From Cytophagales bacterium (GTDB lineage: Bacteria; Bacteroidota; Bacteroidia; Cytophagales; Cyclobacteriaceae): 64,000 nucleotides of DNA. Under the pieces are notes generated by a model, which was given only the letters and a program-made list of their open reading frames with translations, was not told the origin of the DNA and made no database searches. The DNA lies in NCBI GenBank assembly GCA_025359125.1, contig JANYHI010000051.1:1-64000 (forward strand), read 5' to 3'. Below are positions 28,080-38,038 of this stretch, piece after piece (the stretch's first letter is position 1; each line of letters starts with the position of its first letter). The translations under genes and the position numbers were made by a program.

Positions 28080-28943
28080 TTATTTTACTGGTATTGCAGT
28101 TAAATTATAACCTTTCGATTTAAGCAAAAATAAAAGCCCCTGATCACCTTCTAGATGTGCTACGCCAACGGAGATAAATGATTTATTCTCCTTCATCATT
28201 TTTTCTAGTTTTGGCAACCACTCCACATTTCGCTTGGTGTAAAATTCTTCTATAAAAATTGGATTATTTTCTACTGGGTGCAGTGTAAATTCAAAAATTT
28301 CCTCCAAAGATTCCTGAGGATAGGTGCTCATCATTTTCTTGAACTCTGACTTCTGAGTTTCAAAATTATCGATACTGTGTAAAAGAGCTTTTACTTGATT
28401 GTAAATTGGGTAGGCATTAAGAGCCTGTGCTTCCCGATCTATAGATTCTAAACTGAAAGGTGTAAGCTTATTTTTTTTAGCGAACAGAAGAAGTTCGATA
28501 TCGTAGAATTTAACCTTTTCATTTAAGCTAAGTCTAGTCATTAAAATAGAGAGGGCTAGAGGTTTAATTTTAGCATATTTACTTTCAAAGTCTTTCTTGT
28601 TGATCTTGAATTCTCTCTCAAAAAAGTCAGTAACTTTTTTATATTCCTCTACTGTTAATTGAGTAGCAAGAGACTGACCTTTAGCGAAATGAAGAGCACT
28701 GTTGAGTTCATGCTGCGCATGATGATCAACCTGATCTTCGATGGCAAAAACCTTGGAGGCTAATATCCTATCTGAAACTTCCTTAGGAATACGGAATTCT
28801 TTCTCTCCAATAAATTTTAACGATCCAAAAAGATAGGAAGGAGTGTTAAGGCCGTTTCCGGTAATCTCCCATAACACAGAACTTTGAGAGTAGCTAAGAG
28901 TAGCTAAGCTAACGAACAGAAACAACGCATTAACTTTTTTCAT
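28080..28943 (-). CDS. TraB/GumN family protein
   Basis: The 287 residues begin with a signal peptide (NALFLFVSLATLSYSQ) and then the family signature VLWEITGNGLNTPSYLFGSL with the GS pair, and later the YTKRNVEWLPKLEKMM and ISVGVAHLEGDQGLL segments with the conserved GxxH. TraB/GumN proteins are related to Tiki-type proteases of the EreA/ChaN superfamily, so a secreted or periplasmic metalloprotease-like role is possible. The gene is convergent with the processing protease and the two stop codons touch. Confidence 0.87.
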   Translation of the reverse strand: MKKVNALFLFVSLATLSYSQSSVLWEITGNGLNTPSYLFGSLKFIGEKEFRIPKEVSDRILASKVFAIEDQVDHHAQHELNSALHFAKGQSLATQLTVEEYKKVTDFFEREFKINKKDFESKYAKIKPLALSILMTRLSLNEKVKFYDIELLLFAKKNKLTPFSLESIDREAQALNAYPIYNQVKALLHSIDNFETQKSEFKKMMSTYPQESLEEIFEFTLHPVENNPIFIEEFYTKRNVEWLPKLEKMMKENKSFISVGVAHLEGDQGLLFLLKSKGYNLTAIPVK

Positions 28944-29074
28944 ATCCAGAATTTAAGAAGGCAAATAAAATACAATTGTTGGTAAAACGAAATAGCACTC
29001 AGGCTATACTTTATACTAGATTTTACGTTTTTAAAGCATAATTTGCGGTTAACCAATTCGTAGTAAGTTGACAA

Positions 29075-32000
29075 ATGAGTGAAGAACTTCTTAAGGCCGT
29101 GATTCAATTTTTTGCTATTGTAGCAAAGGAGAGAATTACGGAAGACGAGCGAGCAATTATCAAGGAGTTTTTATCCTTACATCTCAATCAGGAAGGTACA
29201 CGCTACTATCTTTCATTGTTTGATGACTTCTGCAAAGCCAATAAGCGCACAGAAAATACTATAAGTGCCATTTCAAATGTTGATGAAGAGACAAAGGAAT
29301 TTGTAGACGATTGGGCTCAAATCATGCAGATATCCAAGAAGGTGAATCAAGCACTCACCATGCAACAGAAAGCAGTCTTGGTAATTAAAATCATTGAACT
29401 TGTTTTTGCAGATGATAATTTATCTGAGCGCCAGAGTAATCTGATCTTTTATATTAGCGAAGCATTGAAATTACCGTCAAAAGATTTTCGTGCGATGCGT
29501 TCATTTGTAATCGGACATGATATTGAAGAGTTAGCATCTAAACATATTTTGATTATTGATGAAGGTTCAGATGAAGTGAACTACCCTGGCCCTAGAATTA
29601 CTGCTAAAAATCTGACTGGATTAATCGCTATACTAAGATTATCGGACATAGAGACGTACTTTATTAAATACCTTGGCATTACCTCTCTTACGCTAAATAG
29701 TATTTCGCTTAAAAGCAGAAAGATAGATGTCTTTCCAACAGGTAGTACCATTAGAGGATCTAAGATTGATCCTATTTATTACAGCGATGTAGTAGGTAAA
29801 TTTCTTTTTGAGGAAACGGACAATGAAATTAGTTTTGTTGCTGACCATCTTTTTTACCATTTCAAATCTGGTAGGGCTGGGTTGCAAAATGTAAACATTG
29901 CAGAAACAGGAGGGAAGCTAATTGGTTTGATGGGAGCCAGTGGTTCTGGCAAATCTACTTTGTTTAGCGTATTGAATGGCTCAGAGAATCCTTCCAGTGG
30001 CAGAGTGTTGATTAACGGAATTGATATTCATAAACATTCTGAAAAACTAGAAGGTATTGTGGGATTCATTCCGCAAGATGATCTTCTGATGGAGGATCTA
30101 ACGGTATTCGAAAATCTGTATTATAGTGCCCGCCTATGTTTTGGCCATTATACTCGACAGCAGTCTGCTGATTTGGTTGAGAAGGTTTTATTAAACTTAG
30201 GTCTTTCAGAAATTAGAAATTTAAAAGTGGGTTCTCCACTTGAGAAAACCATTAGCGGTGGTCAGCGTAAGCGTTTAAATATTGGCTTGGAACTTTTACG
30301 TGAGCCTACTATTCTATTTGTAGATGAGCCAACCTCTGGGTTGTCTTCTCGCGATTCTGAAAACATCATGGACTTGTTGAAAGAACTTTCACTGAGAGGT
30401 AAAATGATTTTTGTGGTGATTCACCAACCCTCTTCAGACATATTTAAAATGTTTGATACACTTATCATTTTAGATGTGGGAGGCTTTCAAATTTATTATG
30501 GTAATCCTGCTGAGTCCGTAAATTATTTTCAAGACATAATTAACGCGGCAAACAAAACGCCAGGTGCCTGCCCCGAGTGTGGTAATATTAATCCCGAGCA
30601 GGTCTTTAATATTATTGAAACACGTGTGGTAAATGAATATGGAAGATTTACCCACACACGAAAGGTATCTCCCGGTCAATGGTATCAATACTTCAAACAA
30701 AAAATAAAAATTCCAAAAATTGAAGAGATAAATGATCCACTTCCTGTAACTCAAAAAATACCTAACTGGTTTAAACAGCTTTGGATTTTCATTATTCGCG
30801 ATGTACTTTCTAAGGTAGCGAACAAGCAATATGTAACCGTAAATTTATTACTCACTCCGGTGCTGGCATTATTTATCGGGTACTTTGTAAAGTATTATGA
30901 TGCCATTGGCGTAGAAAAGCCGCAGTACACATTCTTTCATAATTTCAATATCCCGGTCTACTTCTTTATGAGTATTGTGGTGGCCTTGTTTGTCGGCTTG
31001 ATAGTAAGTGCAGAGGAGATTTTTCGCGACCGGAAAATTTTAAAGAGAGAAACGTATCTACACTTAAGTCGTAGCAGCTACTATATTTCTAAAGTTTCAA
31101 TTCTCTTCATCTTGTCAGCCATTCAAACTATTTGCTTTATTCTGGTTGGCAATTGGCTACTAGAAATTCCAATTACCGAAATGAGGTATTGGCTTATTTT
31201 ATTTTCGTGTGCGTGCTTTGCCAATATGCTCGGCTTAAATATTTCTTCTGCGTTTGATTCAGCCGTAACTATCTATATTCTTATTCCAATCCTTATCATT
31301 CCTCAACTATTGCTGAGCGGAGTGGTTATCAGTTTTGATAAATTTAATCCGAAGGTGGGGTCTCCTAATGGTATTCCTATACTAGGAGAAATGATGGCTT
31401 CACGCTGGGCCTTTGAAGCCTACATGGTTACTCAGTTTAAAGATAATCCTTATTCAAAACAATTTTACGAGCTCGATCAGAAACGTGCCATTGCCGACTA
31501 CAAGCGCCTCTACTATTTACCTGCGTTGGAAACTAAATTAGCTTATATTCTTAATCATAGAGGAGACTGGAGAAATCAATCTGAAACAAACCCTACTAAG
31601 TCAGCAATTAATCTTTTGCACAACGAAATCAAGAATGAACTAATCTATGTAGGATCCGAGAAATTACCTGAAGTAGAGAATATTGCAATAGGAAAATTTG
31701 ATTCAGTAACTTATAGTAAAGTGCATCAGTTCTTAATCACTCTAAAAGGTTATTACGGTATTAGGTACAATCATGCTATGAATGAAAAAGAAAAATTGAT
31801 GATGGAGAAAACCAGCACGCCAGAATTACAGAATGATTTTGAAGCAATGCGATTAAAATATCAGAATGAATCCGTCATGCGAATGGTAGAAAATTCGAAT
31901 GATGCTGTTAGAATTGCCGAGTGGAGAGGGGAGTTAGTTCAAAAGATTTATCCGGTCTATTTCCAAGATCACCGTCCCAATCACTATTTTGACTTTAGAG

Positions 32001-32176
32001 AGAATTTTTATGTTCCGCAGAAATATTTTTTGGGAAGAAAATTTGATACGCTCTACTTTAACATTGGTATTATTTGGACAATGACTGTTTTGCTTTACAT
32101 AACTTTGTACTTTGAAGTTCTGAAGAAGTTTGTTCATGGTTTTGCCATGAGGAGAAAGTATAGGAACAAAGGCTAG
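29075..32176 (+). CDS. ABCG-like transporter with TerB-like N-terminal domain
   Basis: The 1033-residue protein carries at its N-terminus a helical acidic domain of TerB type (about 1-155; VIKIIELVFADDNLSERQ), a beta-rich stretch (about 165-270), then an ABC ATPase with Walker A GASGSGKST near 288, Q-loop FIPQDD, signature ISGGQRKR near 392, and Walker B ILFVDEPTSGL. After it comes a CxxC pair (CPECG), then six or more membrane helices from about 575, with a large soluble loop between them (about 790-960). The NBD-TMD order is that of the ABCG/White exporter type. The long loops suggest extra partners. Substrate unknown. Confidence 0.9.
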   Translation: MSEELLKAVIQFFAIVAKERITEDERAIIKEFLSLHLNQEGTRYYLSLFDDFCKANKRTENTISAISNVDEETKEFVDDWAQIMQISKKVNQALTMQQKAVLVIKIIELVFADDNLSERQSNLIFYISEALKLPSKDFRAMRSFVIGHDIEELASKHILIIDEGSDEVNYPGPRITAKNLTGLIAILRLSDIETYFIKYLGITSLTLNSISLKSRKIDVFPTGSTIRGSKIDPIYYSDVVGKFLFEETDNEISFVADHLFYHFKSGRAGLQNVNIAETGGKLIGLMGASGSGKSTLFSVLNGSENPSSGRVLINGIDIHKHSEKLEGIVGFIPQDDLLMEDLTVFENLYYSARLCFGHYTRQQSADLVEKVLLNLGLSEIRNLKVGSPLEKTISGGQRKRLNIGLELLREPTILFVDEPTSGLSSRDSENIMDLLKELSLRGKMIFVVIHQPSSDIFKMFDTLIILDVGGFQIYYGNPAESVNYFQDIINAANKTPGACPECGNINPEQVFNIIETRVVNEYGRFTHTRKVSPGQWYQYFKQKIKIPKIEEINDPLPVTQKIPNWFKQLWIFIIRDVLSKVANKQYVTVNLLLTPVLALFIGYFVKYYDAIGVEKPQYTFFHNFNIPVYFFMSIVVALFVGLIVSAEEIFRDRKILKRETYLHLSRSSYYISKVSILFILSAIQTICFILVGNWLLEIPITEMRYWLILFSCACFANMLGLNISSAFDSAVTIYILIPILIIPQLLLSGVVISFDKFNPKVGSPNGIPILGEMMASRWAFEAYMVTQFKDNPYSKQFYELDQKRAIADYKRLYYLPALETKLAYILNHRGDWRNQSETNPTKSAINLLHNEIKNELIYVGSEKLPEVENIAIGKFDSVTYSKVHQFLITLKGYYGIRYNHAMNEKEKLMMEKTSTPELQNDFEAMRLKYQNESVMRMVENSNDAVRIAEWRGELVQKIYPVYFQDHRPNHYFDFRENFYVPQKYFLGRKFDTLYFNIGIIWTMTVLLYITLYFEVLKKFVHGFAMRRKYRNKG

Positions 32177-32213
32177 ATTTAAAACTGTATTTCTATAAAT
32201 TAACCAACTGTAT

Positions 32214-32657
32214 ATGAAAAATTTACTCTTGCTAATGATTGCTATAAGCCTATTAGGATTATCTAGCTGCGATAAATCCAAATCAGACTCGAAAGATGTT
32301 ACCTCTGTAGATTCAGATGAATGGAAAGAAATGGATTCTTTCCACCTGATTATGGCAGATGCATTTCATCCTTACAAAGACTCAGCAAACCTAGCCCCCG
32401 TAAAAAAATTGGCAGAAGACATGGCGATGGAAGCTAACAAATGGGCATCTGCACCACTGCCCGAAAAAGTAAACAATGGTGATGTAAAGCAAAGCCTCAA
32501 CAAGTTAAAAGAAGATACTCATGCGTTATCTGAATTAGTAAAGTCTGGAGCCGATGATGCTACTATTAGTACTGCACTTAATTCTCTTCACGATAGTTTC
32601 CATGGAATTATGGAAGCTTGGCACAAGGGAGGAGAAAACCATCAGCACAGTCACTAA
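32214..32657 (+). CDS. Small lipoprotein with His-rich C-terminus
   Basis: The 147-residue protein has a lipoprotein signal peptide ending in the lipobox LSSC (Cys20), followed by an acidic, Ser-rich tail. The body is helical (LAPVKKLAEDMAMEANKW, then LNKLKEDTHALSELVKSG) and could form a small bundle. The end is GGENHQHSH, a cluster of three histidines that may bind a metal. I do not recognise the family. It lies 37 bases after the ABC transporter gene and 31 before the deacetylase. Confidence 0.8.
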   Translation: MKNLLLLMIAISLLGLSSCDKSKSDSKDVTSVDSDEWKEMDSFHLIMADAFHPYKDSANLAPVKKLAEDMAMEANKWASAPLPEKVNNGDVKQSLNKLKEDTHALSELVKSGADDATISTALNSLHDSFHGIMEAWHKGGENHQHSH

Positions 32658-32688
32658 GTAATTTTCAGTGAAGCAAGAGTCGAGACTA

Positions 32689-33585
32689 ATGGTGGCATGG
32701 GCAGAATCCTATGTGTTGCCACTACCTTCCAATCATCGGTTTCCGATGAGTAAATATGAGCTACTTCCACAGCAACTTTTATATGAAGGTACATTAGCAC
32801 CCTCGAACTTCTTCGCACCTAAACTAGCAGAAGAGGAATGGATTACCAATACGCATTTGGCTGACTATTGGAATCGCTTAAATAATCTCGCGTTAGAGCC
32901 TAAAGAAATAAGACGTACGGGATTTCCGCTTACAAGAGATTTGGTAAGTCGTGAAGTGCTTATTGCCAGCGGAACGATTCAATGCGCATTATTTGCGTTG
33001 CAGCACGGTGTATCCATGAACATAGCTGGAGGTACACATCATGCATTTACCAACAAAGGCGAAGGGTTTTGCTTGCTAAACGATATGGCAATTGCTAGTA
33101 ACTACTTGTTGCACCACAAGCTTGTTAAGCAAATTTTGGTAGTTGATTTAGATGTTCATCAGGGAAATGGAACGGCTGAAATATTTAGAAATAATTCCAG
33201 CGTGTTTACCTTTTCAATGCATGGAACAAATAATTATCCTTTGTACAAAGAAAATTCTGACTTAGATATAGGCCTTGCGGATTTTACAAATACAGATTTT
33301 TATTTGAAGACGTTGGATTTGAATTTAAAAAATCTAATTGATCAGTTACAGCCTGATTTTATTTTCTTTCAGTCTGGTGTAGATATTTTAGATACTGATA
33401 AGCTAGGTAAACTTAGCGTTACTCGCGAAGGATGTAAACTGCGCGATCGAATGGTAATGGAAGTTGCTAAGCAAAATAGAATTCCCTTGGTAGCATCAAT
33501 GGGTGGAGGCTACTCACCCAATTTAAAAGATATTATGGAAGCGCACGCCAATACGTATCGGTTAGCACAAGAGATATTTTTTTAA
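32689..33585 (+). CDS. Histone deacetylase-family (acetylpolyamine/acetoin) hydrolase
   Basis: The protein has 298 residues from the ATG at 32689; a GTG at 32668 would add seven. The ATG is favoured because family members begin within a few residues of the LPSNHRFPM motif. Active-site features: tandem histidines in GGTHHAF, the zinc ligands in VVDLDVHQGNGTAEI, and the later aspartate in QSGVDILDTDKLG, with the GGGY tail motif. It would remove acetyl groups from lysine or small amines in the cytoplasm; bacterial substrates of this family vary. Confidence 0.9.
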   Translation: MVAWAESYVLPLPSNHRFPMSKYELLPQQLLYEGTLAPSNFFAPKLAEEEWITNTHLADYWNRLNNLALEPKEIRRTGFPLTRDLVSREVLIASGTIQCALFALQHGVSMNIAGGTHHAFTNKGEGFCLLNDMAIASNYLLHHKLVKQILVVDLDVHQGNGTAEIFRNNSSVFTFSMHGTNNYPLYKENSDLDIGLADFTNTDFYLKTLDLNLKNLIDQLQPDFIFFQSGVDILDTDKLGKLSVTREGCKLRDRMVMEVAKQNRIPLVASMGGGYSPNLKDIMEAHANTYRLAQEIFF

Positions 33586-33593
33586 AAAACCTA

Positions 33594-34241
33594 TTATTCT
33601 AGTTTTTTCTTTAGTTCAGAACGAAAGATAATATCCCAGAGAATGGATGTTACACCGTAGCCATTATCGGCATCTGTGTAGTGGTGCATCATGTGATGTT
33701 GCTTTAATTTCTTCAAGATAGGATTAGTAAAATTACCATGATGAAAAGCATAATGACACATGTCGTAACATAAGTATCCAGTTAAGAAAGCTGCAAAAAA
33801 AGTATTCAAATAAACAACTGGAACAAAACTTCTGAATAGAAAATAAAATAATAATGCCAACGGAATACTAACGGAAGGAGGGAGCACTAAACGAAGAGCA
33901 TCGTTGGGATAATCGTGATGCACGCCATGAAATATAAAGTGTAATTTTTTACCCCATTCAGAATTCGGAACGAAATGAAATACAAATCTGTGAAGTACAT
34001 ATTCTGTTAATGTCCAAACCAACAATCCCGCTAAAATGCATAAAATATATCCCGAAGTGGTTAGCCCTCCGATTGTAAATCCTTTCCATACAAAATAAAT
34101 AATGGTAGGAATGAATAAAAAAAGAGGTACGGTGAAATGAACTTTAGAAAGACTTTCCAACCAGCTGCTAGAAAACATTCTAGTCGACTCTGTAGAGTTT
34201 GAAACAAAATTCTTCATGACGCTTCGTATTTCTTTACTCAT
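33594..34241 (-). CDS. Sterol desaturase / fatty acid hydroxylase family protein
   Basis: The 215-residue membrane protein carries the histidine clusters of the di-iron family: HRFVFH, HFIFHGVHHDY, HYAFHH and HHMMHH. The four-helix pattern and length match bacterial fatty acid 2-hydroxylase-like proteins. I start it at the ATG at 34241; a longer version would add a nine-residue hydrophobic stretch. It follows the ROK gene by 50 bases. A role in hydroxylating fatty acyl chains of membrane lipids is plausible. Confidence 0.88.
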   Translation of the reverse strand: MSKEIRSVMKNFVSNSTESTRMFSSSWLESLSKVHFTVPLFLFIPTIIYFVWKGFTIGGLTTSGYILCILAGLLVWTLTEYVLHRFVFHFVPNSEWGKKLHFIFHGVHHDYPNDALRLVLPPSVSIPLALLFYFLFRSFVPVVYLNTFFAAFLTGYLCYDMCHYAFHHGNFTNPILKKLKQHHMMHHYTDADNGYGVTSILWDIIFRSELKKKLE

Positions 34242-34290
34242 TAAAAGGCAAAGATAAAGATTTAACAATAAAGTAAACAGTTAAAATCTT

Positions 34291-35268
34291 TTAGGCGAGC
34301 ACAGTTTTCCTTTTGTCTAGAAAATCCCAAACTAAACTGCTGGCTCCTAAAATTGGCGCGGCTTGATTCTGCATTGCAGATGGTAACACTTTTATCTTCC
34401 CGCGGAATAATGGCATCAGATTGGCCTCCATATGTTTGATGGTAGGCTTAAAAATTAAATCACCGGCTTGGGCTAATCCTCCAAATAAGAAGATTGCTTC
34501 TGGATCGGTATGCACTGCTGTTTCGGCCAGCTTCATTCCTAAGATTCTACCAGTATATTCGTACGCTTCCTTAGCAACAATATCTCCACGCAATGCGGCT
34601 TCAGTAATCATTTTTGTATTTAGCAGATCGAAGCTAATTCCTCTTAATTCGCTCGGCTCTAGATGGTCGGCCAATAGTTTATAAACAGTTCTTTTTATAC
34701 CGGTAGCAGATACGTAGGTTTCAAGGCAGCCTCTCTTTCCGCAATTGCAATAGCGGCCGGCAGGATTAACTGAGGTGTGTCCTACTTCGCCTGCAATTCC
34801 ATGATGTCCGTTTAATAATATCCCTCCGCAAACAAACCCACTTCCTAGCCCAGTACCCAGTGTGATCACGACAAAATCTTTCATGTTTTTGGCATTACCG
34901 TAAATCATTTCGCCAACCGCAGCCGCGTTTGCATCGTTTGTTAGAATGCAGGTAACATTAAATTCATCTGTAAACATTTTGGCCAATGGAAGAACTCCCT
35001 TCCACTTTAAATTGGTGGCACGCTCAATGTTTCCGGTGTAATAATTTCCGTTGGCGGCTCCTATTCCAATACCCACTATTTTTGAGTTTCCCGGAAGTTG
35101 TTTAACGCCTTCCCGTAAGGCAATAGTCATTCCATCAAAGTAATCTTGAAACTCTTCAAATTTAGTGGTTGGAATATTTCCTTGAAAGTAAACGTGCCCA
35201 TTACGATCAACAATTCCATATTTGGTATTAGTTCCGCCTATATCAATGCCAACCGTAAGCTCTGTCAT
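34291..35268 (-). CDS. ROK-family kinase, probable glucokinase
   Basis: The 325-residue protein has the ATP-binding DIGGTNTKYGIVD at the N-terminus, ILTNDANAAAVGE, the ROK signature with GEVGHTSVNPAG, and the zinc-binding CNCGKRGCLE. ROK enzymes phosphorylate hexoses. The gene lies nine bases downstream of pfkA, and pgi is just upstream, so a glucokinase role is well supported by context, though ROK substrate specificity cannot be read from motifs alone. Confidence 0.9.
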   Translation of the reverse strand: MTELTVGIDIGGTNTKYGIVDRNGHVYFQGNIPTTKFEEFQDYFDGMTIALREGVKQLPGNSKIVGIGIGAANGNYYTGNIERATNLKWKGVLPLAKMFTDEFNVTCILTNDANAAAVGEMIYGNAKNMKDFVVITLGTGLGSGFVCGGILLNGHHGIAGEVGHTSVNPAGRYCNCGKRGCLETYVSATGIKRTVYKLLADHLEPSELRGISFDLLNTKMITEAALRGDIVAKEAYEYTGRILGMKLAETAVHTDPEAIFLFGGLAQAGDLIFKPTIKHMEANLMPLFRGKIKVLPSAMQNQAAPILGASSLVWDFLDKRKTVLA

Positions 35269-35277
35269 ACTACTTTA

Positions 35278-36261
35278 TTAGATAGAAAGTATTTTTGCGA
35301 TTCTTAAAGACTCATTATCGATTTCATGATGGTGAGCCATGATAGTATTGAAATCGTTATACACAATTTTTCCATTTTGAATTCCCACCATCACATCATT
35401 TCTTCCTGCTAATAAACCCTCTACAGACGCCACGCCCATTTTACTTGCTAATACTCTATCGAAATATGTTGGAGTTCCACCGCGCTGCAAGTGGCCGAGT
35501 ATGGTTACTTTAATATCGAAGTAATTATTTCGTTTAGAAAATTTTTCGGCTAATTCAATAGCTCCACCAATTTTACTTCCTTCAGCAACCACAATCAAAC
35601 TAGATTTTTTGTTTGTTTTACCACCTTCATCTAATTTGGCAAAGAGATCATCCATGGTGATAGATTCCTCTGGAAGGATGGTGGCAACCGCTCCTCCTGC
35701 TATTCCACAATTAATGGCAATGTAACCTGAGTTTCTACCCATTACTTCAATGAAGAAAAGCCTGTTGTGCGAAATTGCTGTATCTCTAATTTTGTCGATG
35801 GCCTCAACGGCAGTGTTAGTAGCGGTATCAAAACCAATAGTAAAATCTGTTCCGGCTAAATCATTATCAATAGTTCCGGGTATGCAGATAGAAGGAACTT
35901 TGAACTCTTCATAAAACTTATGAAGTCCGGTAAATGTGCCATCGCCACCAATTGCTACGAGTGAATCAATTCCATTCTTCTTCAAATTCTGAAAGGCTTT
36001 TTCTCTTCCTTCTCGGGTACGGAATTCTTGACTTCTTGCGGTTTTAAGTATTGTTCCGCCACGTTGAATAATATTGCCGACAGATCGCGCCCCAAGTTTT
36101 ACTATGTCTCCGCTTATCATGCCTTCATACCCTTGCATGATTCCGTAAACTTCTTTTTTGTAATAGATAGATGCACGAACCACAGCACGAATGGCTGCAT
36201 TCATTCCGGGGGCATCTCCGCCCGAGGTGAATACGCCAATCTTAGAAATATTATTTTCCAT
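35278..36261 (-). CDS. pfkA: 6-phosphofructokinase
   Basis: The start is set at the ATG at 36261 (327 residues). A TTG seven codons upstream falls inside the -7 element of a consensus promoter, so it cannot be in the mRNA. Motifs of ATP-dependent PfkA: FTSGGDAPGMN, AIGGDGTFTG, PGTIDNDLAGTDFTIGFDTA (GTID/ND catalytic loop), EVMGRNSGYIA and GHLQRGGTPT. It converts fructose-6-phosphate to fructose-1,6-bisphosphate. It is followed by the ROK kinase at nine bases and preceded by pgi. Confidence 0.96.
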   Translation of the reverse strand: MENNISKIGVFTSGGDAPGMNAAIRAVVRASIYYKKEVYGIMQGYEGMISGDIVKLGARSVGNIIQRGGTILKTARSQEFRTREGREKAFQNLKKNGIDSLVAIGGDGTFTGLHKFYEEFKVPSICIPGTIDNDLAGTDFTIGFDTATNTAVEAIDKIRDTAISHNRLFFIEVMGRNSGYIAINCGIAGGAVATILPEESITMDDLFAKLDEGGKTNKKSSLIVVAEGSKIGGAIELAEKFSKRNNYFDIKVTILGHLQRGGTPTYFDRVLASKMGVASVEGLLAGRNDVMVGIQNGKIVYNDFNTIMAHHHEIDNESLRIAKILSI

Positions 36262-36279
36262 TCTTTGATTTAAGGTTGC

Positions 36280-36309
36280 CAAAAATAGTGGATGATGGCC
36301 ACTTTACAA
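36280..36309 (-). promoter_or_regulatory. pfkA-ROK promoter
   Basis: On the minus strand, TTG (36309-36307) is followed by exactly 19 bases and then TATTTTTG (36287-36280), a full match to the Bacteroidota form. Transcription should start near 36273, twelve bases before the ATG at 36261. It gives pfkA and the ROK gene a promoter separate from pgi. Confidence 0.75.
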
Positions 36310-36332
36310 GAATGTTATTCTATTGTGATGAT

Positions 36333-37985
36333 TTAATTATTTTTCAATCGTTTGAAATAGTTAATCAGGCCATTAGTTGAGGAATCGTGAGATGAGATTG
36401 CATCAGAGGAACTTAACTCAGGAAGGATTTTTTTCGCTAATACTTTCCCTAATTCCACCCCCCACTGGTCGAAGCTGAAAATATTCCAGATGATTCCTTG
36501 CACAAAAATTTTATGCTCATACAAAGCTATTAGGCTGCCTAGTGTTTGCGGGTCAAGTTTTTTGAACATAATGGAATTGGTTGGCTTATTGCCACTGAAC
36601 ACTCGATACGGTTTATGAAAGCGAATATCTTCAGTAGAGAATCCTTGAGCTTTTAGTTCTGTGTCAACTTCTTCTTCCGTTTTCCCCATCATCAACGCTT
36701 CGGTTTGCGCAAAGTAATTCGAGAGCAATTTATCATGATGATCGCTCAATGGATTTTGACTGATTGCTGGCGCGATAAAATCGCAAGGAATAATTTTAGT
36801 GCCTTGATGAATTAATTGGTAGAAGGCGTGCTGCCCGTTGGTGCCGGGCTCTCCCCAAATAACCGGACCGGTTTGGTAATGAACACCGTTGCCCGAGCGA
36901 TCGACAGATTTGCCGTTGCTCTCCATATTGCCTTGTTGAAAATAGGCCGCGAAGCGATGTAGGTATTGATCGTAAGGTAAGATAGCTTCTGAAGATGCAT
37001 CGAAGAAATTTACATACCAGATTCCAAGCAGTGCGAGAATGACTGGAATATTTTTTTCAAACGGTGTTTTTTGAAAATGTTGATCTGCTCTATAGGCGCC
37101 TTTTAATAGTTCATCAAAATTTTCATAACCGATAGTACAAGCAATTGATAAACCGATAGAAGACCACAATGAATAGCGGCCACCCACCCAATCCCAAAAT
37201 TCAAACATGTTTTCTGGCGCAATGCCAAAAGCAGTTACCGATTTTGTGTTGGTAGAAACAGCAACAAAATGCTTGGCTACATCTCCTTTACTATTGGATT
37301 TATTCATGAACCAAGTCTTAGCCGACTCGGCATTAGTCATCGTTTCTTGAGTAGAAAAAGTTTTGGAAGCGATGATGAAAAGCGTTGTCTCGGGATTTAG
37401 ATGTTTAGTAACCTCGGCAATATGAGTGCCATCTACATTCGATACAAAGTGAGGGGTAATATTTTTGTGATAAGGTTTGAGTGCTTCGCAAACCATTAGC
37501 GGCCCCAAGTCCGATCCACCAATTCCAATATTAACAATATCTGTAATGGCTTTGCCAGTATATCCTTTCCACTCGCCACTAATAAGTTTGTCAGAGAAAG
37601 ATTTCATCTGACTTAATACCTTCTTTACATTTGGCATTACATCTTCACCGTCTGCAAATACGGATTCAGCTGATTTATTTCTTAATGCCGTGTGCAGAAC
37701 TGATCTTCCCTCTGTTTGATTAATTCTATCTCCTTTAAACATAGAATCGATGGCCGATTCTAATTCAACTTCTTTTGCCAGTTCAAGTAGTAGATCAATT
37801 GTTTCCTGATTGATGATATTTTTAGAATAGTCGACTAGTATGTCGTCTAATTTGAGAGTAAATTTTTCAAAGCGAGTTGGATCTTCGTCAAATAATTCTC
37901 GCAAGTGAGTTGCTTGCATCATTAAAAAATGAGTGGTAAGCTTTTGCCACGCGTTGGTTTCAGAGGGGTTGATAGATGAAAGCAT
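36333..37985 (-). CDS. pgi: Glucose-6-phosphate isomerase
   Basis: The 550 residues match Pgi: [16 protein letters not shown], the [13 protein letters not shown] phosphate-binding loop, [15 protein letters not shown] (family signature), and the late catalytic stretch [11 protein letters not shown]. The enzyme interconverts glucose-6-phosphate and fructose-6-phosphate in the cytoplasm. It stands just upstream of pfkA on the same strand. A TATTTTTG -7-like element is present on the minus strand at 38003-38010, 18 bases before the start. Confidence 0.97.
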   Translation of the reverse strand: MLSSINPSETNAWQKLTTHFLMMQATHLRELFDEDPTRFEKFTLKLDDILVDYSKNIINQETIDLLLELAKEVELESAIDSMFKGDRINQTEGRSVLHTALRNKSAESVFADGEDVMPNVKKVLSQMKSFSDKLISGEWKGYTGKAITDIVNIGIGGSDLGPLMVCEALKPYHKNITPHFVSNVDGTHIAEVTKHLNPETTLFIIASKTFSTQETMTNAESAKTWFMNKSNSKGDVAKHFVAVSTNTKSVTAFGIAPENMFEFWDWVGGRYSLWSSIGLSIACTIGYENFDELLKGAYRADQHFQKTPFEKNIPVILALLGIWYVNFFDASSEAILPYDQYLHRFAAYFQQGNMESNGKSVDRSGNGVHYQTGPVIWGEPGTNGQHAFYQLIHQGTKIIPCDFIAPAISQNPLSDHHDKLLSNYFAQTEALMMGKTEEEVDTELKAQGFSTEDIRFHKPYRVFSGNKPTNSIMFKKLDPQTLGSLIALYEHKIFVQGIIWNIFSFDQWGVELGKVLAKKILPELSSSDAISSHDSSTNGLINYFKRLKNN

Positions 37986-38038
37986 ATGTATTTGTTTGCG
38001 GGCAAAAATACATAAGAATTGGCAGGATTAAAGTGTGA

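Noticed and set aside
36262..36282. TTG start for pfkA seven codons upstream
   Set aside because: It lies within the -7 promoter element and would not be transcribed.
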